Of a DNA stretch of 64,000 nt, positions 26,560 through 36,709 are shown one piece after another (position 1 is the first letter of the stretch; each line of letters starts with the position of its first letter). The DNA is from Deltaproteobacteria bacterium (GTDB lineage Bacteria > Desulfobacterota > Desulfarculia > Adiutricales > Adiutricaceae). The notes under the pieces are model-generated. The model was not told the DNA's origin. It searched no databases and saw only the letters and a program-made list of their open reading frames with translations. Location of the stretch: contig JAITII010000048.1 of NCBI GenBank assembly GCA_031279515.1, forward strand, positions 1 through 64,000. The letters run 5' to 3'. A program made the position numbers and the translations under genes.

Positions 26560-26619
26560 AGTGCCCTTTGGCTATTAAAGGTTTAAATTCGTGGTTATTT
26601 ATGCCCTAAAGGCGAAAAA

Positions 26620-27402
26620 TCATTCTGGCAGGTGATATCCATAAGATAAAATTATTTCCTTTGCCTTGGGACTCGTTTTAAGATAATCCAAAAAAGCCTT
26701 GGCAGCTGCAGAATCTGACCCGTTTTTTAGCAAAATGGCGTCCTGGAGTATAGGGCTATAAAGATCCGTGGGTATCATAAATACTGAACCTGAGCTAAGA
26801 GTATTGTCTTTGCAGACCTGGGACCAAGCAATTAGGCCAAGCTCGGCATTTCCTGAGTTTACCACCTGGAAGGTATCTGAGATATTATTGCCAGTGACTA
26901 TCTTTGACTCCAAAGCGGGCAGAAGGCCCCATTTAGTTAAAAATTCATAGCCCGCAAGGCCGTAAGGTGCTAGATCAGGGTTGGCCACTGCCAAGAACCT
27001 GAACTCATTTTTTTTCAATACTTCCCCTTGGGGATCTACGTAGCCCGGGGTTGAAGACCAGAGTACTAAAGCCCCCTTGGCATAGGTAAAACGGGTGCCG
27101 GAAACGCCCAAGCCCTCTTCTTCCAACTCTAGAGGGGTCTTGGTGTCCGCTGCCAAAAGAATGACAAAAGGTGCCCCGTTTTGAATCTGCGTCTTGAAGT
27201 TACCTGTGGACCCAAAGGACAGGACCGGTTTATGTCCTGTTTCTTCTTGGAAGATAGCAGCAATGTCTAGGGCGGGGTTGGTAAAGTTAGCTGCCACCGC
27301 CACATTGAAGTCTTCAGCTTGTGCCAGGGGGGTAAAAATTAGGCAAAAACTTAAGATGAGGCAAAAATAGCAAAGCTTTGCTAGTTTCATGGATAATTTC
27401 AT
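26620..27402 (-). CDS. modA: Molybdate ABC transporter periplasmic binding protein
   Basis: 260 residues. Signal peptide MKLSMKLAKLCYFCLILSFC ending LAQA, then the ModA start FNVAVAANFTNPALDIAAIF with the oxyanion-binding SFGSTGNFKTQI and FVILLAADTKTP segments; LGLIAWSQV occurs near the C-terminal half. AGAGGAA lies eight bases before the ATG. It delivers molybdate or tungstate to ModB. Molybdopterin or tungstopterin enzymes would be the users, but none is encoded in this window. No Moco riboswitch or ModE-type dyad was recognised in the 510 bp upstream. Confidence 0.92.
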   Translation of the reverse strand: MKLSMKLAKLCYFCLILSFCLIFTPLAQAEDFNVAVAANFTNPALDIAAIFQEETGHKPVLSFGSTGNFKTQIQNGAPFVILLAADTKTPLELEEEGLGVSGTRFTYAKGALVLWSSTPGYVDPQGEVLKKNEFRFLAVANPDLAPYGLAGYEFLTKWGLLPALESKIVTGNNISDTFQVVNSGNAELGLIAWSQVCKDNTLSSGSVFMIPTDLYSPILQDAILLKNGSDSAAAKAFLDYLKTSPKAKEIILSYGYHLPE

Positions 27403-27914
27403 AAAATTTCCTCTTATGCTTACAAGATTGAAACTAAAAAATGGGTCTTTGTAAAGGGCATTGTAATCATAGTTACATAATTTAGCTAAGGCTAGAATTA
27501 TGATGATGACTTCCCTTGCATTTTAGAAGCAGGAGGCGTGCCAAAGGGCCTTTGGACCTATTAAAAGGGTTAAATCATCCCAACTTGTTAATTATGCTCC
27601 TATTTAGGCATGTTTTTAAATTCCTCTAGATAGCTCTATCCTTCTAAATGGGGGGTAAAAAACTAACAAAAATGTCTGTAAAGTTACCAAAAAGAACAAA
27701 AGTGGGGATCTATAGCTAAGGCTTAAGAAAAAGACCAGAGGAGCGAGGCCATAAAATTTACTTTTTTTCTGTGCCTTCATTTTACTTTTTTTAATAACAT
27801 AATTAAGGAATGAGGCTTAACGATTATTGACCATTTAAGAGATTTTCTAAAATTTAGATTAAAGCTTCTATTTTTAGAGCAAAGGGCGCAAAATACGAAA
27901 AAATTTTTATGCTG
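27403..27914. other. Intergenic region upstream of modA
   Basis: No gene seen. It separates modA from the end of the MATE gene on the same strand and should contain the mod promoter; no clear sites were found. Confidence 0.5.
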
Positions 27915-29267
27915 CTATTGGCCATCTTCCATATGCTTTTTTAACCAATTTCCCTTTTTGTAATATACGAAAAAGGCTATGATTGTTAAGCCCCAGGCAA
28001 TGGGGTTTGTGTAGCAGAGTAAATTAATATTATCAGAGACCAGGGTGACCCAGATAACCCTAGCTCCGCAGGTGAAGATCAAGATGATTATCATGGGTAC
28101 CTTGGCTTCTCCAGTACCTCTAATGACTGCCCCGAAGTTCTGGGTTAAAGAGAACATGAAATAAAGGGGCATGACTGAGAAGATAAAGAGGATTCCTACA
28201 TTTTGAGCTATCACGTTGGTGGGGTTAAAGATCGCCACTAAAGTTGGACCCAAGGCTATGACGACTGCAGATAAAAGGAAAGAAAGGTTTATGCTCATGA
28301 AACAGGTCTTTTTCATGATCATGGGCACCCTTTGGGGGTCTTTGGCTCCTATACTGTGTCCAGTCAAGGTGGAGGCAGCCATGGAAAAACCTTCTATGGG
28401 CATGTAGATAAAGCCTTCTATCCTGGCATAGGCGATGATTCCGGCCATTATGTCTGGTCCAAAGAGGTTTATCTGGCTCATATAATAGATGTTGGCAAGG
28501 TACTGGAGGAGGGCTTGGAACCCGGTGGGAAGTCCTACGTTTATGATACGGAGTAAGGTGGGCTTATGGATCTTAAGCTTTTTAGGTTCAAGTTTATGGG
28601 GCCCATCAGCTCTTATGAGCTTGGCAAGGACTACTGAGGCGGCTGTAATTTGAGCACAGATGGTACCAAAGGCAGCCCAGGTGACGCCTCCCCCCATTAC
28701 CCTTATCAAGAAAAAGACTAAAGTGAACTTCACGATAAGGGAACAGATGATGGCATACATGGAGGTCTTGGTGTCACCTACTCCTCTTAAAATACCGCTG
28801 CTCATGGAGTAGAGGAGGAAGGGGAACATGCTGAGGTAATGGACCCTTAGGTAGGCAGTAGCTTCTCCAAAGACCTCTGGCGGGACATTTATTAAGGAAA
28901 GGAGAAATGGGGTAGCCAGGACCCCGGCAATGGTAAGGATAACCCCGGAAATGAGAGATATGGTAATGGTCGTGTGGACCGATTGATGGAGCCTCAAAGG
29001 GTCTTTAGCTCCAAAGGCATGTGAGGTAACAATGCCGGCTCCCACAGAGATGCCCACAAATAGATAAATGAGCATCCAGGAGATCTGCATAGAGATCCCT
29101 GCCGCAGCCAGGGCCACTGAGCTCTTGTAACGGCCTAGGAAAAAGATATCCGTGACGTTGTAGATCTGATGGACAAGATTGGCCATGATCATGGGGAGGG
29201 CAAGATCTAAGATCTGTCCATAGATGCTCTTGGGCTTGGCCTCTACTGGTGCAAGAGAGCTTTTCAT
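27915..29267 (-). CDS. MATE-family multidrug/cation exporter
   Basis: 450 residues, about twelve membrane helices in two similar halves, the MATE (NorM/DinF) layout. LALPMIMANLVHQIYNVTDIFFLGRYKSSVALAAAGIS is the conserved first helix-loop. The second half repeats it around TGFQALLQYLANIYYMSQINLFG, and GHSIGAKDP mirrors the first-half HAFGAKDP. It uses a Na+ or H+ gradient to export organic cations or metabolites; the substrate is unknown. It appears monocistronic and has only a weak ribosome-binding site. Confidence 0.93.
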   Translation of the reverse strand: MKSSLAPVEAKPKSIYGQILDLALPMIMANLVHQIYNVTDIFFLGRYKSSVALAAAGISMQISWMLIYLFVGISVGAGIVTSHAFGAKDPLRLHQSVHTTITISLISGVILTIAGVLATPFLLSLINVPPEVFGEATAYLRVHYLSMFPFLLYSMSSGILRGVGDTKTSMYAIICSLIVKFTLVFFLIRVMGGGVTWAAFGTICAQITAASVVLAKLIRADGPHKLEPKKLKIHKPTLLRIINVGLPTGFQALLQYLANIYYMSQINLFGPDIMAGIIAYARIEGFIYMPIEGFSMAASTLTGHSIGAKDPQRVPMIMKKTCFMSINLSFLLSAVVIALGPTLVAIFNPTNVIAQNVGILFIFSVMPLYFMFSLTQNFGAVIRGTGEAKVPMIIILIFTCGARVIWVTLVSDNINLLCYTNPIAWGLTIIAFFVYYKKGNWLKKHMEDGQ

Positions 29268-30216
29268 TGGTGCTTTCTGGAGTAATTAATTTTAAATTGG
29301 GATTAACTAGAAAGGATTGGCACTTTAGAAGCAATTTGGAGTGAGAGTGAGCTTAGGTTTTGGTGGAAGCTTTGATAGGCTAAAGAGAAATGGGCCTTTT
29401 TAGCCTATATTTAGCTTAAAAAACTCTAAAGCCTTTTAAAAAGATAGAAACACCTATTCTAGCCAATTTTTGCCAATATTGCGAAGCTTTTAAAGTTGAC
29501 CTAAGGTGGATGAGGCTAAATTTTTAAGTATACATTACATGGCATATTAACAATATTATTATTAAAAAATATAAGATAAAATAATAATTTAAATAGATAT
29601 GTATTTGCTCAGTTAGTTATATAAAATTTTAGAAATAGTTATTTTTTTTGTGATGATAATTATAATATATTAAAAGAGTGCTTGTTCTCACTAGGCCAGA
29701 AATGGGAAAAGTCTCTTTAAAGAAGTTAGAAATATTAAGAGATGATTGTAGGTGCTATGACCATTGTTCCTTTTGTGAGCTATAAACAAAGACTCTTTTA
29801 GGGTGCTTTAAATCAAAAAAGGGAGGCTAATCCATCGCGAAAGAGAGTAGAAGAAGTTTTTTGCCTTTTTATTAGTAGTATAAGTTTTTTAATACCTTAT
29901 GCATTAGGAGTATAAGTTTTTTAATATCTTGTGCATTAGGAGTATAAGTTATTTAAGTTCTTTTGCCTTAGTAGTATAAGTGTATTATTCCAATATGAAA
30001 GCCATAGCATAATACGTATTGTCATAAGCTTTAAATAGGCTTTACAAATATGAGCTTAAAAAGATTATTTGAAAAGGGATGTTTAAAAGAAAGGCAAAGG
30101 TGTTAGATATGTTGGGGCTTATCTAAAATAGTTATATTAAAGGAAATTAAAAAAATTATTTTAGCCATTAGCTACAAGTGTCAGTGTTTGCGAAAACTAG
30201 TAGTTTAGCGCCAGCT
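29268..30216. other. AT-rich intergenic region holding a tandem repeat
   Basis: Very AT-rich. No gene was found. The only clear structure is the 32-bp tandem repeat listed separately. Confidence 0.55.
29872..29990. repeat. 32-bp tandem repeat, about 3.7 copies
   Basis: Units start at 29872, 29904, 29936 and 29968. Each begins TTAG(T/G)AGTATAAGT, followed by a more variable T-rich half. There are no spacers between units, so this is not a CRISPR array. It lies downstream of a TonB receptor gene and about 600 bp upstream of the MATE gene. It could be a protein-binding iteron set or just a slippage-prone minisatellite. Confidence 0.9.
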
Positions 30217-32298
30217 TTAAAAGTTCAGAGTATAGTTGATGGATGCCGAGGTGCCAGGCTCCCAAATGGTGTAGCCCCTTTGATTGGCTAGATAGTTATG
30301 GTACTGGTTATCAAAGATATTATCTACGGATACGGAAATCTCGTGCTTGGCAGCCCCTTGAATAGTAAAACCGAAACCTAGCGATGTGATGTTTGCCTTT
30401 TCGGAGCGGGCAACCCCAGCCGGCGTGCGAGTCTGGGGGGCTATATATCTATGCTCTATGCGGGTCCAAAAGGCATCCAGGGGATGATATTCCAAAGAAA
30501 AAAGGGCATTGAAGGGTGCCACTTGCGCCAGAGGCTGGTCATTTGCTCTATCTTGGCCGTACAAATAGGTAAGAGAGCCGTTAAGGTCAAAGCCGTAGGG
30601 GAGCGTTATGCCAGCAGCAAGTTCAGTGCCATAGATTCTTGCTGAAGCAATATTGTAGAGCCTGCGGACGGTTGGGCTTTCGGCGCGCTCGGCTATATAA
30701 TTGCCAATGAAGTTGGCAAAGATTGAAAACTTAAGATAAAAAGGGTCCCCATAGTAATCCAACTGGTACTCAAAAAAGATGCTCCGCTCCGGGGCCAGGT
30801 CTGGGTTACCGTAGAGCTCATATTGACCGGCCAGGTTAATATATTTAAATCTTTCCATAATATCAGCGGCTCTGTAGGCGGAGGAAAGGAGAAAATTGGA
30901 GCGAAGGCTCTCTGACATGTCCCAACTGGCGCCTAAGTGGAGCTGCCAGCCCCAGTCCTGTGAAGAGTGGGCAGGAAAGAGGAGTCTTTCTGAAAAATTT
31001 ATGGGGTTTTTGAAATAGAGGTCACTATTGGTTGTCTTTAGTCTATCCAGTCTTCCACCGAAATAGAAGCTTAAGTCAGGGCTGTATTCATAGGTGTCAG
31101 AGGCGAAGATTCCAATGGAGACCTGCTTAGAATCCGGGGTGGGGTGGTCAAGGGAGGTGTAGAAGTTATTGCCCATTTGTACCGTACGCAGGCGCTCACT
31201 ATTTATGCCCCAGGTCCAGAAGTCCGCGCCGGTAAGTAGGGTGTGGGAGTTAAGCTGCCAGGTGAAAACAATTTTCCCTCCCCAGGTGTCATGATCTGCC
31301 TTGGGTAAAAGCTCTATTGGTTGTGGCGTGGCAGGTCCAACATTGGTGATGCGTACCCTGCGGCGATTGGAGGTGTAGTAGAGGTCCGCTTCTAGCTTTT
31401 TGAGATAGTCCCCTCCAACTTGGAGCTCCAAGTCCTGGGAGATCAAGGTAAATTCCCCGCGGGGGTAGCGGATGTCAGCTATGTTAGGCATAGCCGTGTT
31501 GCCACCAGGGATCCCCACGTCGTGGGCTATAGTGCGTATAGCCTCTGTAGTAAGGGTTAGCGAATCCGTCGGTCTAAAGCTAAAAGAAGCTCTGCCGCCT
31601 GTGTCTTGAAACTGGCTATTTGGTACCCTGTGCCGGTCAAAACCGTAGGTAGTGCCGTAATGCCTGTAACCAGTTGAAACCAGGGCCCAAAACTTAGGGG
31701 AAGTGAATTCAAAATACCCATAAGCAAGGCCCCCTTCCGGGTTGGTGGAACCGCCTAGGTTTATTCGCCCATGGGCTTCTAAGTCGGAAGTAAACTGGAG
31801 GGGCTTGCGGGTAATGATATTTATTACCCCACCAGTTGACCCTGAGCCATAAAGGGCACTTAAGGGGCCTTTTAAGACTTCTATCCTTTCCACGTCCGCC
31901 GCATTGATATAGCCCAAGCGGGCATTCATGTCAGTGGCCGTATTGATGCGCTTTCCGTTAATTAAGATGACTATTGAAGGACCTGAAAGTCCCCTGATGG
32001 ATACGTCCTGTGCGTAGGGGCTCTCCCCTGTGCGGGAGATCCCGGGAAGCTTATCTAGGGCGTCCACTATACTTCCGTGTCTGGGGGAGGTATTTATCTC
32101 CCTTTCAGTTGCCACCTCCACACCACCGGGGATGCTTGCAACCGGAGTGGCATAGCCTCTAGCTGAGACTATTATCTCTTCTAAGGTAATTTGGCCATCT
32201 TCCTGGGCAAGAGCCCCTGGGGAGATTAAAAGGAGGCTAGAGCTAAAAATGGCAGCTATTATTGCGGCAAAAAATATATTTTTAAAGGATCTGTGCAT
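30217..32298 (-). CDS. TonB-dependent outer-membrane receptor
   Basis: 693 residues. Signal peptide ending GALAQ, a TonB box-like stretch near LEEIIVSARG, a plug domain (about 45-160: DALDKLPGISRTG, DVSIRGLSGPSIVILINGKR, IEVLKGPLSALYGSGSTGGV, INIITRKP) and a beta-barrel ending in an aromatic residue (INYTLNF). AAGGA lies just before the ATG. It takes up a large scarce ligand with energy from TonB. The barrel resembles colicin/vitamin B12/siderophore receptors, but the ligand cannot be named. No transporter gene adjoins it. The only neighbour is a beta-propeller protein 660 bp upstream. Confidence 0.93.
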   Translation of the reverse strand: MHRSFKNIFFAAIIAAIFSSSLLLISPGALAQEDGQITLEEIIVSARGYATPVASIPGGVEVATEREINTSPRHGSIVDALDKLPGISRTGESPYAQDVSIRGLSGPSIVILINGKRINTATDMNARLGYINAADVERIEVLKGPLSALYGSGSTGGVINIITRKPLQFTSDLEAHGRINLGGSTNPEGGLAYGYFEFTSPKFWALVSTGYRHYGTTYGFDRHRVPNSQFQDTGGRASFSFRPTDSLTLTTEAIRTIAHDVGIPGGNTAMPNIADIRYPRGEFTLISQDLELQVGGDYLKKLEADLYYTSNRRRVRITNVGPATPQPIELLPKADHDTWGGKIVFTWQLNSHTLLTGADFWTWGINSERLRTVQMGNNFYTSLDHPTPDSKQVSIGIFASDTYEYSPDLSFYFGGRLDRLKTTNSDLYFKNPINFSERLLFPAHSSQDWGWQLHLGASWDMSESLRSNFLLSSAYRAADIMERFKYINLAGQYELYGNPDLAPERSIFFEYQLDYYGDPFYLKFSIFANFIGNYIAERAESPTVRRLYNIASARIYGTELAAGITLPYGFDLNGSLTYLYGQDRANDQPLAQVAPFNALFSLEYHPLDAFWTRIEHRYIAPQTRTPAGVARSEKANITSLGFGFTIQGAAKHEISVSVDNIFDNQYHNYLANQRGYTIWEPGTSASINYTLNF

Positions 32299-32957
32299 AG
32301 GGTTTCCTTAAAACTATAGTCTTTTTAAAGGCTTAGAAGAGAAAATATAAGCCGTTATTCTACTTCCTTGGACAAAGCTATTTTTTACTTTGATAAATTG
32401 TAGCATGTTTTTAAGGAAAAGCAAGAATTATATAGGTTTAAGGGACTAATTCTTTTTTTGTCAATTATTTAACTTTAAATTTTGTCCTTTTATTTATGCT
32501 AGCTTAAGATTTTTTAATGGCTTTGCCCATGGGTATTATCGCACTATACTAGCGGATAGAGGGTCTTGACTAGCGGATAATAAATTACCAAATTTAAGAG
32601 TATCTTACTAAAAGAGATTTTAGAAAAGATCTATTAAATAGGCTTTTAGTTTTTTTCTATTAGTATTCCTTGATAAAAGTGCTTAAAAGATGGCGCACCT
32701 AAAAGTTTATATAATTTTTGCCTTGTTATTTATAAAAATAGTTCCAGGTTCAAGCTTTAATATTTACATAAATAAAAGGCTATAAGGGAGAGGCAAAAGG
32801 GTCTTAGCTAAAAAATGAAAAAAATAGCCTTATAGCGCAAGGTAAGATCCCATTTAGGGTTTTTACCTTTTGCTAGGCAGAAAAGAGCGCAAAAAGACCT
32901 TATAGTTGGCTTAAACAGAAAGTTTTATCTTCAAGGGATACTTTAGAAATAATATCC
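32299..32957. other. Intergenic region, nothing recognised
   Basis: AT-rich, with no gene. It should hold the receptor's promoter; no cobalamin riboswitch consensus or clear Fur box was seen. Confidence 0.5.
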
Positions 32958-34364
32958 TTACCTTTGGACCTCGTAGATCTCAAAGGAATTGCCGCCTATA
33001 TAAGTTGGGTTCTCTTGGGTCTTGTCTAGTCCACCTTGGCTGGTAAGGCCCACGTATTTGCCGTCAGGGGAGACGTCCAAGCCCACAGGTCTGGGGCATA
33101 CGGGCACTCTAGTTGTCACACTAAAGCTATTAAGGTCTACGTGGACAAGCTCTCCAGCGCCATGGAGAACTGTATAGAGGCTTTTGCCGTCAGGTGAGAG
33201 GGAGATTGTGCGGGGAAGGGGGCCTACGGAAAGATTTTCTCCCTTGGGACCATTTACGACGCTTCCTGGGTTGGCCCTAAGGCTTTCTATGGCTTCATTT
33301 GCGTTTACTCTTCCTATAAATCCGTGGCGGGAATCGCTAGCATAGAGCATCCCTTGGGGGTCTATGACAAGGTGCCTGGGGGAGTCAGAGAAGGCCGAAA
33401 AGCCGCCCTCATAGGCCCCATCGGGCATGGAAAAAACAGCTATGCCTCCCCCTGACATGCGTCCCACCAAGAGATGCTTGCCATCGGGGGTAAATACTGT
33501 TCCCCTTAAGCAGTGGCCACAATTACTATCCCTGTTACCCCCTATTCCTTGTGTGGATAGCTTGGGAGGCACAACTAGGTGCATGGTATAGGTAAAATCA
33601 TCGGGGTTCCCAGAGCTTATGTCCATGATGCCTACTGTGTTATCCCCCCAATGGGTCACGGCCAAAAGGTTTCCGTCCGGGGAAACGGCAACCATTTTGG
33701 GAAGAGGGCCTGTGGGAATGACTCTCACTATCTCGTTTCTTTGGGTGTCTATGACAGCCAAGGCAGAGGGGTCTGATGCATTTCGATCAAAGTCCCTCCT
33801 GTAGTAAGGGACGAAAAAAAAGCGTCCGTCTTTGGAGAAGGCACCTTCTACCGGCTTACCAGAGAAGACATTGTGATTTTGCTTGCGGCTGTAGTACTGG
33901 TAGTCAAATAATGAGCTTTCCCCGTTTTTAAAGAGGTGTGAGTGCCCTGGGGTAAAGGTGTGGTCGATTGAGGCAATTTTTTTCAAGTCCGGAAAGGAGT
34001 ACACCAGGGTAGTGAGGCCCTCTAAGGCGTTTACATAGACCTTGGTCCCGTCTGGATAAAAATTTATAGACTTGGGAGAAATTACAGCATCGTCACGTAC
34101 AGCTCCAGGTTGCAATTTCTGGTTCGTCCTGGGGGAGTAATGCTGTCCTGCGGCAATGAAATGAGGGGAGTTTTGGCCACCAGCGCCAGAAGAATAATCT
34201 CTATTAGAGCTATTAGAGCTATTAGAGCTATTTGAAGAGTTAGGGGAATTTCCTGCAGCTTGTAAATTCTTGGTCAAAAAGACAAGAAAGAAGGCGCACA
34301 GAGCTATGGAGGTAAAATAAGCTACTTTACAGGAGGTAATAGGTAAAAATGAGGCTCTTGGCAT
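32958..34364 (-). CDS. Exported YVTN-type beta-propeller protein
   Basis: 468 residues. An N-terminal hydrophobic segment (AYFTSIALCAFFLVFLTKNL, then QAAG) directs export. A low-complexity NSS linker (residues about 40-55) follows, then propeller blades with recurring (V/I)SPDG(K/N)xL elements: INFYPDGTKVYV, VAVSPDGNLLAV, VFTPDGKHLLV, ISLSPDGKSLYT and LDVSPDGKYVGL. One blade holds the pair SNCGHC, which might bind metal or form a disulfide. Such propellers often serve as binding platforms or electron-carrier partners in the periplasm. Its function is unknown; it may work with the TonB receptor encoded downstream, but the 660-bp gap weakens this. Confidence 0.75.
   Translation of the reverse strand: MPRASFLPITSCKVAYFTSIALCAFFLVFLTKNLQAAGNSPNSSNSSNSSNSSNRDYSSGAGGQNSPHFIAAGQHYSPRTNQKLQPGAVRDDAVISPKSINFYPDGTKVYVNALEGLTTLVYSFPDLKKIASIDHTFTPGHSHLFKNGESSLFDYQYYSRKQNHNVFSGKPVEGAFSKDGRFFFVPYYRRDFDRNASDPSALAVIDTQRNEIVRVIPTGPLPKMVAVSPDGNLLAVTHWGDNTVGIMDISSGNPDDFTYTMHLVVPPKLSTQGIGGNRDSNCGHCLRGTVFTPDGKHLLVGRMSGGGIAVFSMPDGAYEGGFSAFSDSPRHLVIDPQGMLYASDSRHGFIGRVNANEAIESLRANPGSVVNGPKGENLSVGPLPRTISLSPDGKSLYTVLHGAGELVHVDLNSFSVTTRVPVCPRPVGLDVSPDGKYVGLTSQGGLDKTQENPTYIGGNSFEIYEVQR
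34206..34232. repeat. 9-bp in-frame microsatellite in the propeller gene
   Basis: Three perfect AGAGCTATT units, flanked by degenerate ones; on the coding strand they encode Asn-Ser-Ser repeats. Copy changes would keep the frame and alter linker length. Confidence 0.9.
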
Positions 34365-34497
34365 TTCAAATCCTCTGGGGTGGTTTTAAATTTGTAACCT
34401 AAACACTGCTAATATTTAGCATATACAAACGTACCGAATTTTCGTTAGAGCTTTTCTTCGCAAAAAAGTTTCAAATTTTCATGGGCGATGTATTCTT

Positions 34498-35622
34498 TTA
34501 CTCCAGCTTCTCCCAAGCCGAAAGGCTTAAGATGAGCTCTTGTGATTTATTTAGCGGGTTTATACACTTTTTGTCACTTTCAGATATGACCAGCCGAATG
34601 TTTTCTAGCTGCCTTATTAGGTTCTCTTTACTCCAGTCGTTCTTTTAAGTTTGGCCTCAATCTCTGAGATGACAATAAGAGAAATAAAGGCACATAATAG
34701 TTTCCCTTCCGTTTCCAAAGCGAAGGTGCGCGGTAAGCTTCTTCATGTCAATATGGCACTTGTTGTCATAGAAGCCCTTTTCAATCAAGTCTTTTCGGCG
34801 GTATTTAGAGAGCACCTCTATGGCATCCAAACCTGTATTGGAAAACAAACAGAAAATGCCGCAGTTTTTTGTTAGCTCGCCAATCTTACTATAGTTGCGT
34901 TCAAATACTGGAGAGCGTCATCTTTCAGATATATTGAAAAGTAGCTTTTGTATCGTTTAACATCGCGGAGAGTCATCTTCTTATGCCTCGACGAGTATCT
35001 CTTGGAATGATTCGATGGTGCGGATAAGTTCATTTCTTTGCCGTCTTTCTAAATCTTCGGAAAAGTAGACATTCATTACGCTTGCCATGAGCTTTAAAGG
35101 TGCCTGTCTGACCACCCACTTTTTGAAATAGGCCATCCTCTCGTCAAAGGTAATCGAAGCGAATAGTTTAAAAGCTGAAAGTGGCGAAAGAGGCTCCTCT
35201 AGGAAAGTATAGTCCTCACAGTAGTCCATTACGCCAAAATGACGTTGCCTCTGGCAGCCATGTAAATGGCTGCTGTCTGTACAAGACGGGAGCGTTTACT
35301 GCCCAAACATTCATTTAGTATTCCAGTTATCCCAAGCCAGTCCCAGACGCGCTCTGCCAGACAAGCTGTTCCGAAAGAGCGGGTCGTCTTATAATTAGCT
35401 ATGACTGCCAAATCTTGTGGACAATCATCATAGTAGTCCCAATATTTTGGATTAGGTACAAGTTTTCCAGTCTTCCTAGTCAAATTTACCTATGTTGACC
35501 CTTTCGCAAGTAGGCTGTCCTTTTTCATTCCGGTAAGTCTTCAAAACCTTGTAGACGGCAGGGTAATTGCTTGAGTTGCCATTTTCCTGTAGTTCAACTT
35601 GGAGCTTTGGGTTTAGTGTCAA
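34498..35622 (-). pseudogene. Broken IS1634-family transposase
   Basis: Pieces in order on the reverse strand: an N-terminus from TTG 35622 after AGGAGG (LQVELQENGNSSNYPAVYKV, ending GKFD and a stop), a frameshift near 35483 into TGKLVPNPKYWDYYDD and LAERVWDWLGITGILNECLG, a stop near 35229, then SAFKLFASITFDERMAYFKK. An internal deletion follows near 34980, and the end of the gene is found in shifted frames (AIEVLSKYRRKDLIEKGFYD and WSKENLIRQLENIRLVISES), closing at 34498. The block expected to hold the catalytic residues is largely missing. The Y-R-x-K-D-x-I-E-K motif near the C-terminus is the family marker. It cannot make an active enzyme. Confidence 0.8.
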
Positions 35623-36709
35623 GAAGGTACCTCCTGTATATACTATTTTTAGTGTAGATTAACGGAGCTGTTAAGCTTTTTTTCACAAAATTTGATAAAA
35701 AATGGCTTCTGCCCTAGGTCAAGTGTCTAGCATTTTTTTATATGCTAAAAATAGGCCCAGTTTAGCTTGTAAATGTGGGGAAAGCTATAAAAGAGCCAGC
35801 ATTTTCAAGGGGAAAATAATAAAAAAAGAAGATGTTATGGCCATTATAACAGCCTCTCTTTCCTTTTATAGAAAAATTAACAATTCTTGCACTTTTTTCT
35901 TGCTTTAGTTTTTAACCCCAAAATTTCTGTTTAAGAGCTTAAAAATCAGAAAGGCCCCTCTAAGCTCTTAAAATCTTTGATTGCGGCATTTACAAGGGAA
36001 AAATGGAAAGAAGCAGAAACGGGTTTAATGTTTAGGTTTTTGTCCAAATTTAAGCTTAACATTTATTTCTTGCAGCTAGAAAATAAATAAACCGAGGACC
36101 AGCGCCAGCGAGGCAAAATTTTCTAGATATTATGGGTATTTAGCTAAGGTTAGAGATATTTTATTTTTCCCTTAATACCCTTAATGGCTAAGAAAGCTAA
36201 TTGTAGGCTAAGATTCTCCTCACTTTCAGGGGCTAAGGGAATTTACTATAAATTTCATGTGTTTAACTAGAAAATTGTCTTTTTAGGGCCCTTCTAGGGC
36301 GCTTTGGCTAGGTTTCACTCCTAGATAGCTTTTTAGAGGCTGACAGTTAAGTTCCAATCCCTTCTAATTTAAGCTTGTCCATAAAAATACTTGACAATGG
36401 GAAGAAGTATCTTTTATATTCTATATTCTGAAAAACGCTTCTTGATATTTTCTACCGGCATCTTCCTAGCCAGGGCTTGAAAGGCCAAGGTCTTTTTAAA
36501 AGTGTTGATGCTCTAAGGGAAATATTTCAAAATTTTAAGCGTTTTAGCCTTATTAGCCGGCTAAAAGCTAGAGGCTTATGAAGTAATTTGGGCCCAAAAG
36601 GGTCTAACTAGTTAAAATTTATAGATTTTTTCATTTATCGCCTAATATTTTACTCTATCCCCTTAATTTGCCTTCAAATTTCCAAATCTAGTTTTCTAAA
36701 GGCCTTGAT
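35623..36709. other. Intergenic region before the nuo operon
   Basis: No gene supported; the 68-aa ORF at 35702-35908 looks like chance. It holds the putative nuo promoter listed separately. Confidence 0.5.
36391..36420 (+). promoter_or_regulatory. Putative sigma-70 promoter of the nuo operon
   Basis: TTGACA (36391-36396), 18 bp, TATATT (36415-36420): 6/6 and 5/6 matches. It lies about 290 bp before nuoA, implying a long leader. Confidence 0.5.

Noticed and set aside
29872-29990. CRISPR array
   Set aside because: Repeats abut with no spacers and half of each unit is variable by point changes; no cas genes nearby.
32299-32957. Cobalamin riboswitch before the TonB receptor genes (also checked 54919-55300)
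   Set aside because: No recognisable B12-box or companion conserved segments on the reverse strand in either leader.
35702-35908. 68-aa ORF before the nuo operon
   Set aside because: No ribosome-binding site at its start, low-complexity sequence, no recognisable family.
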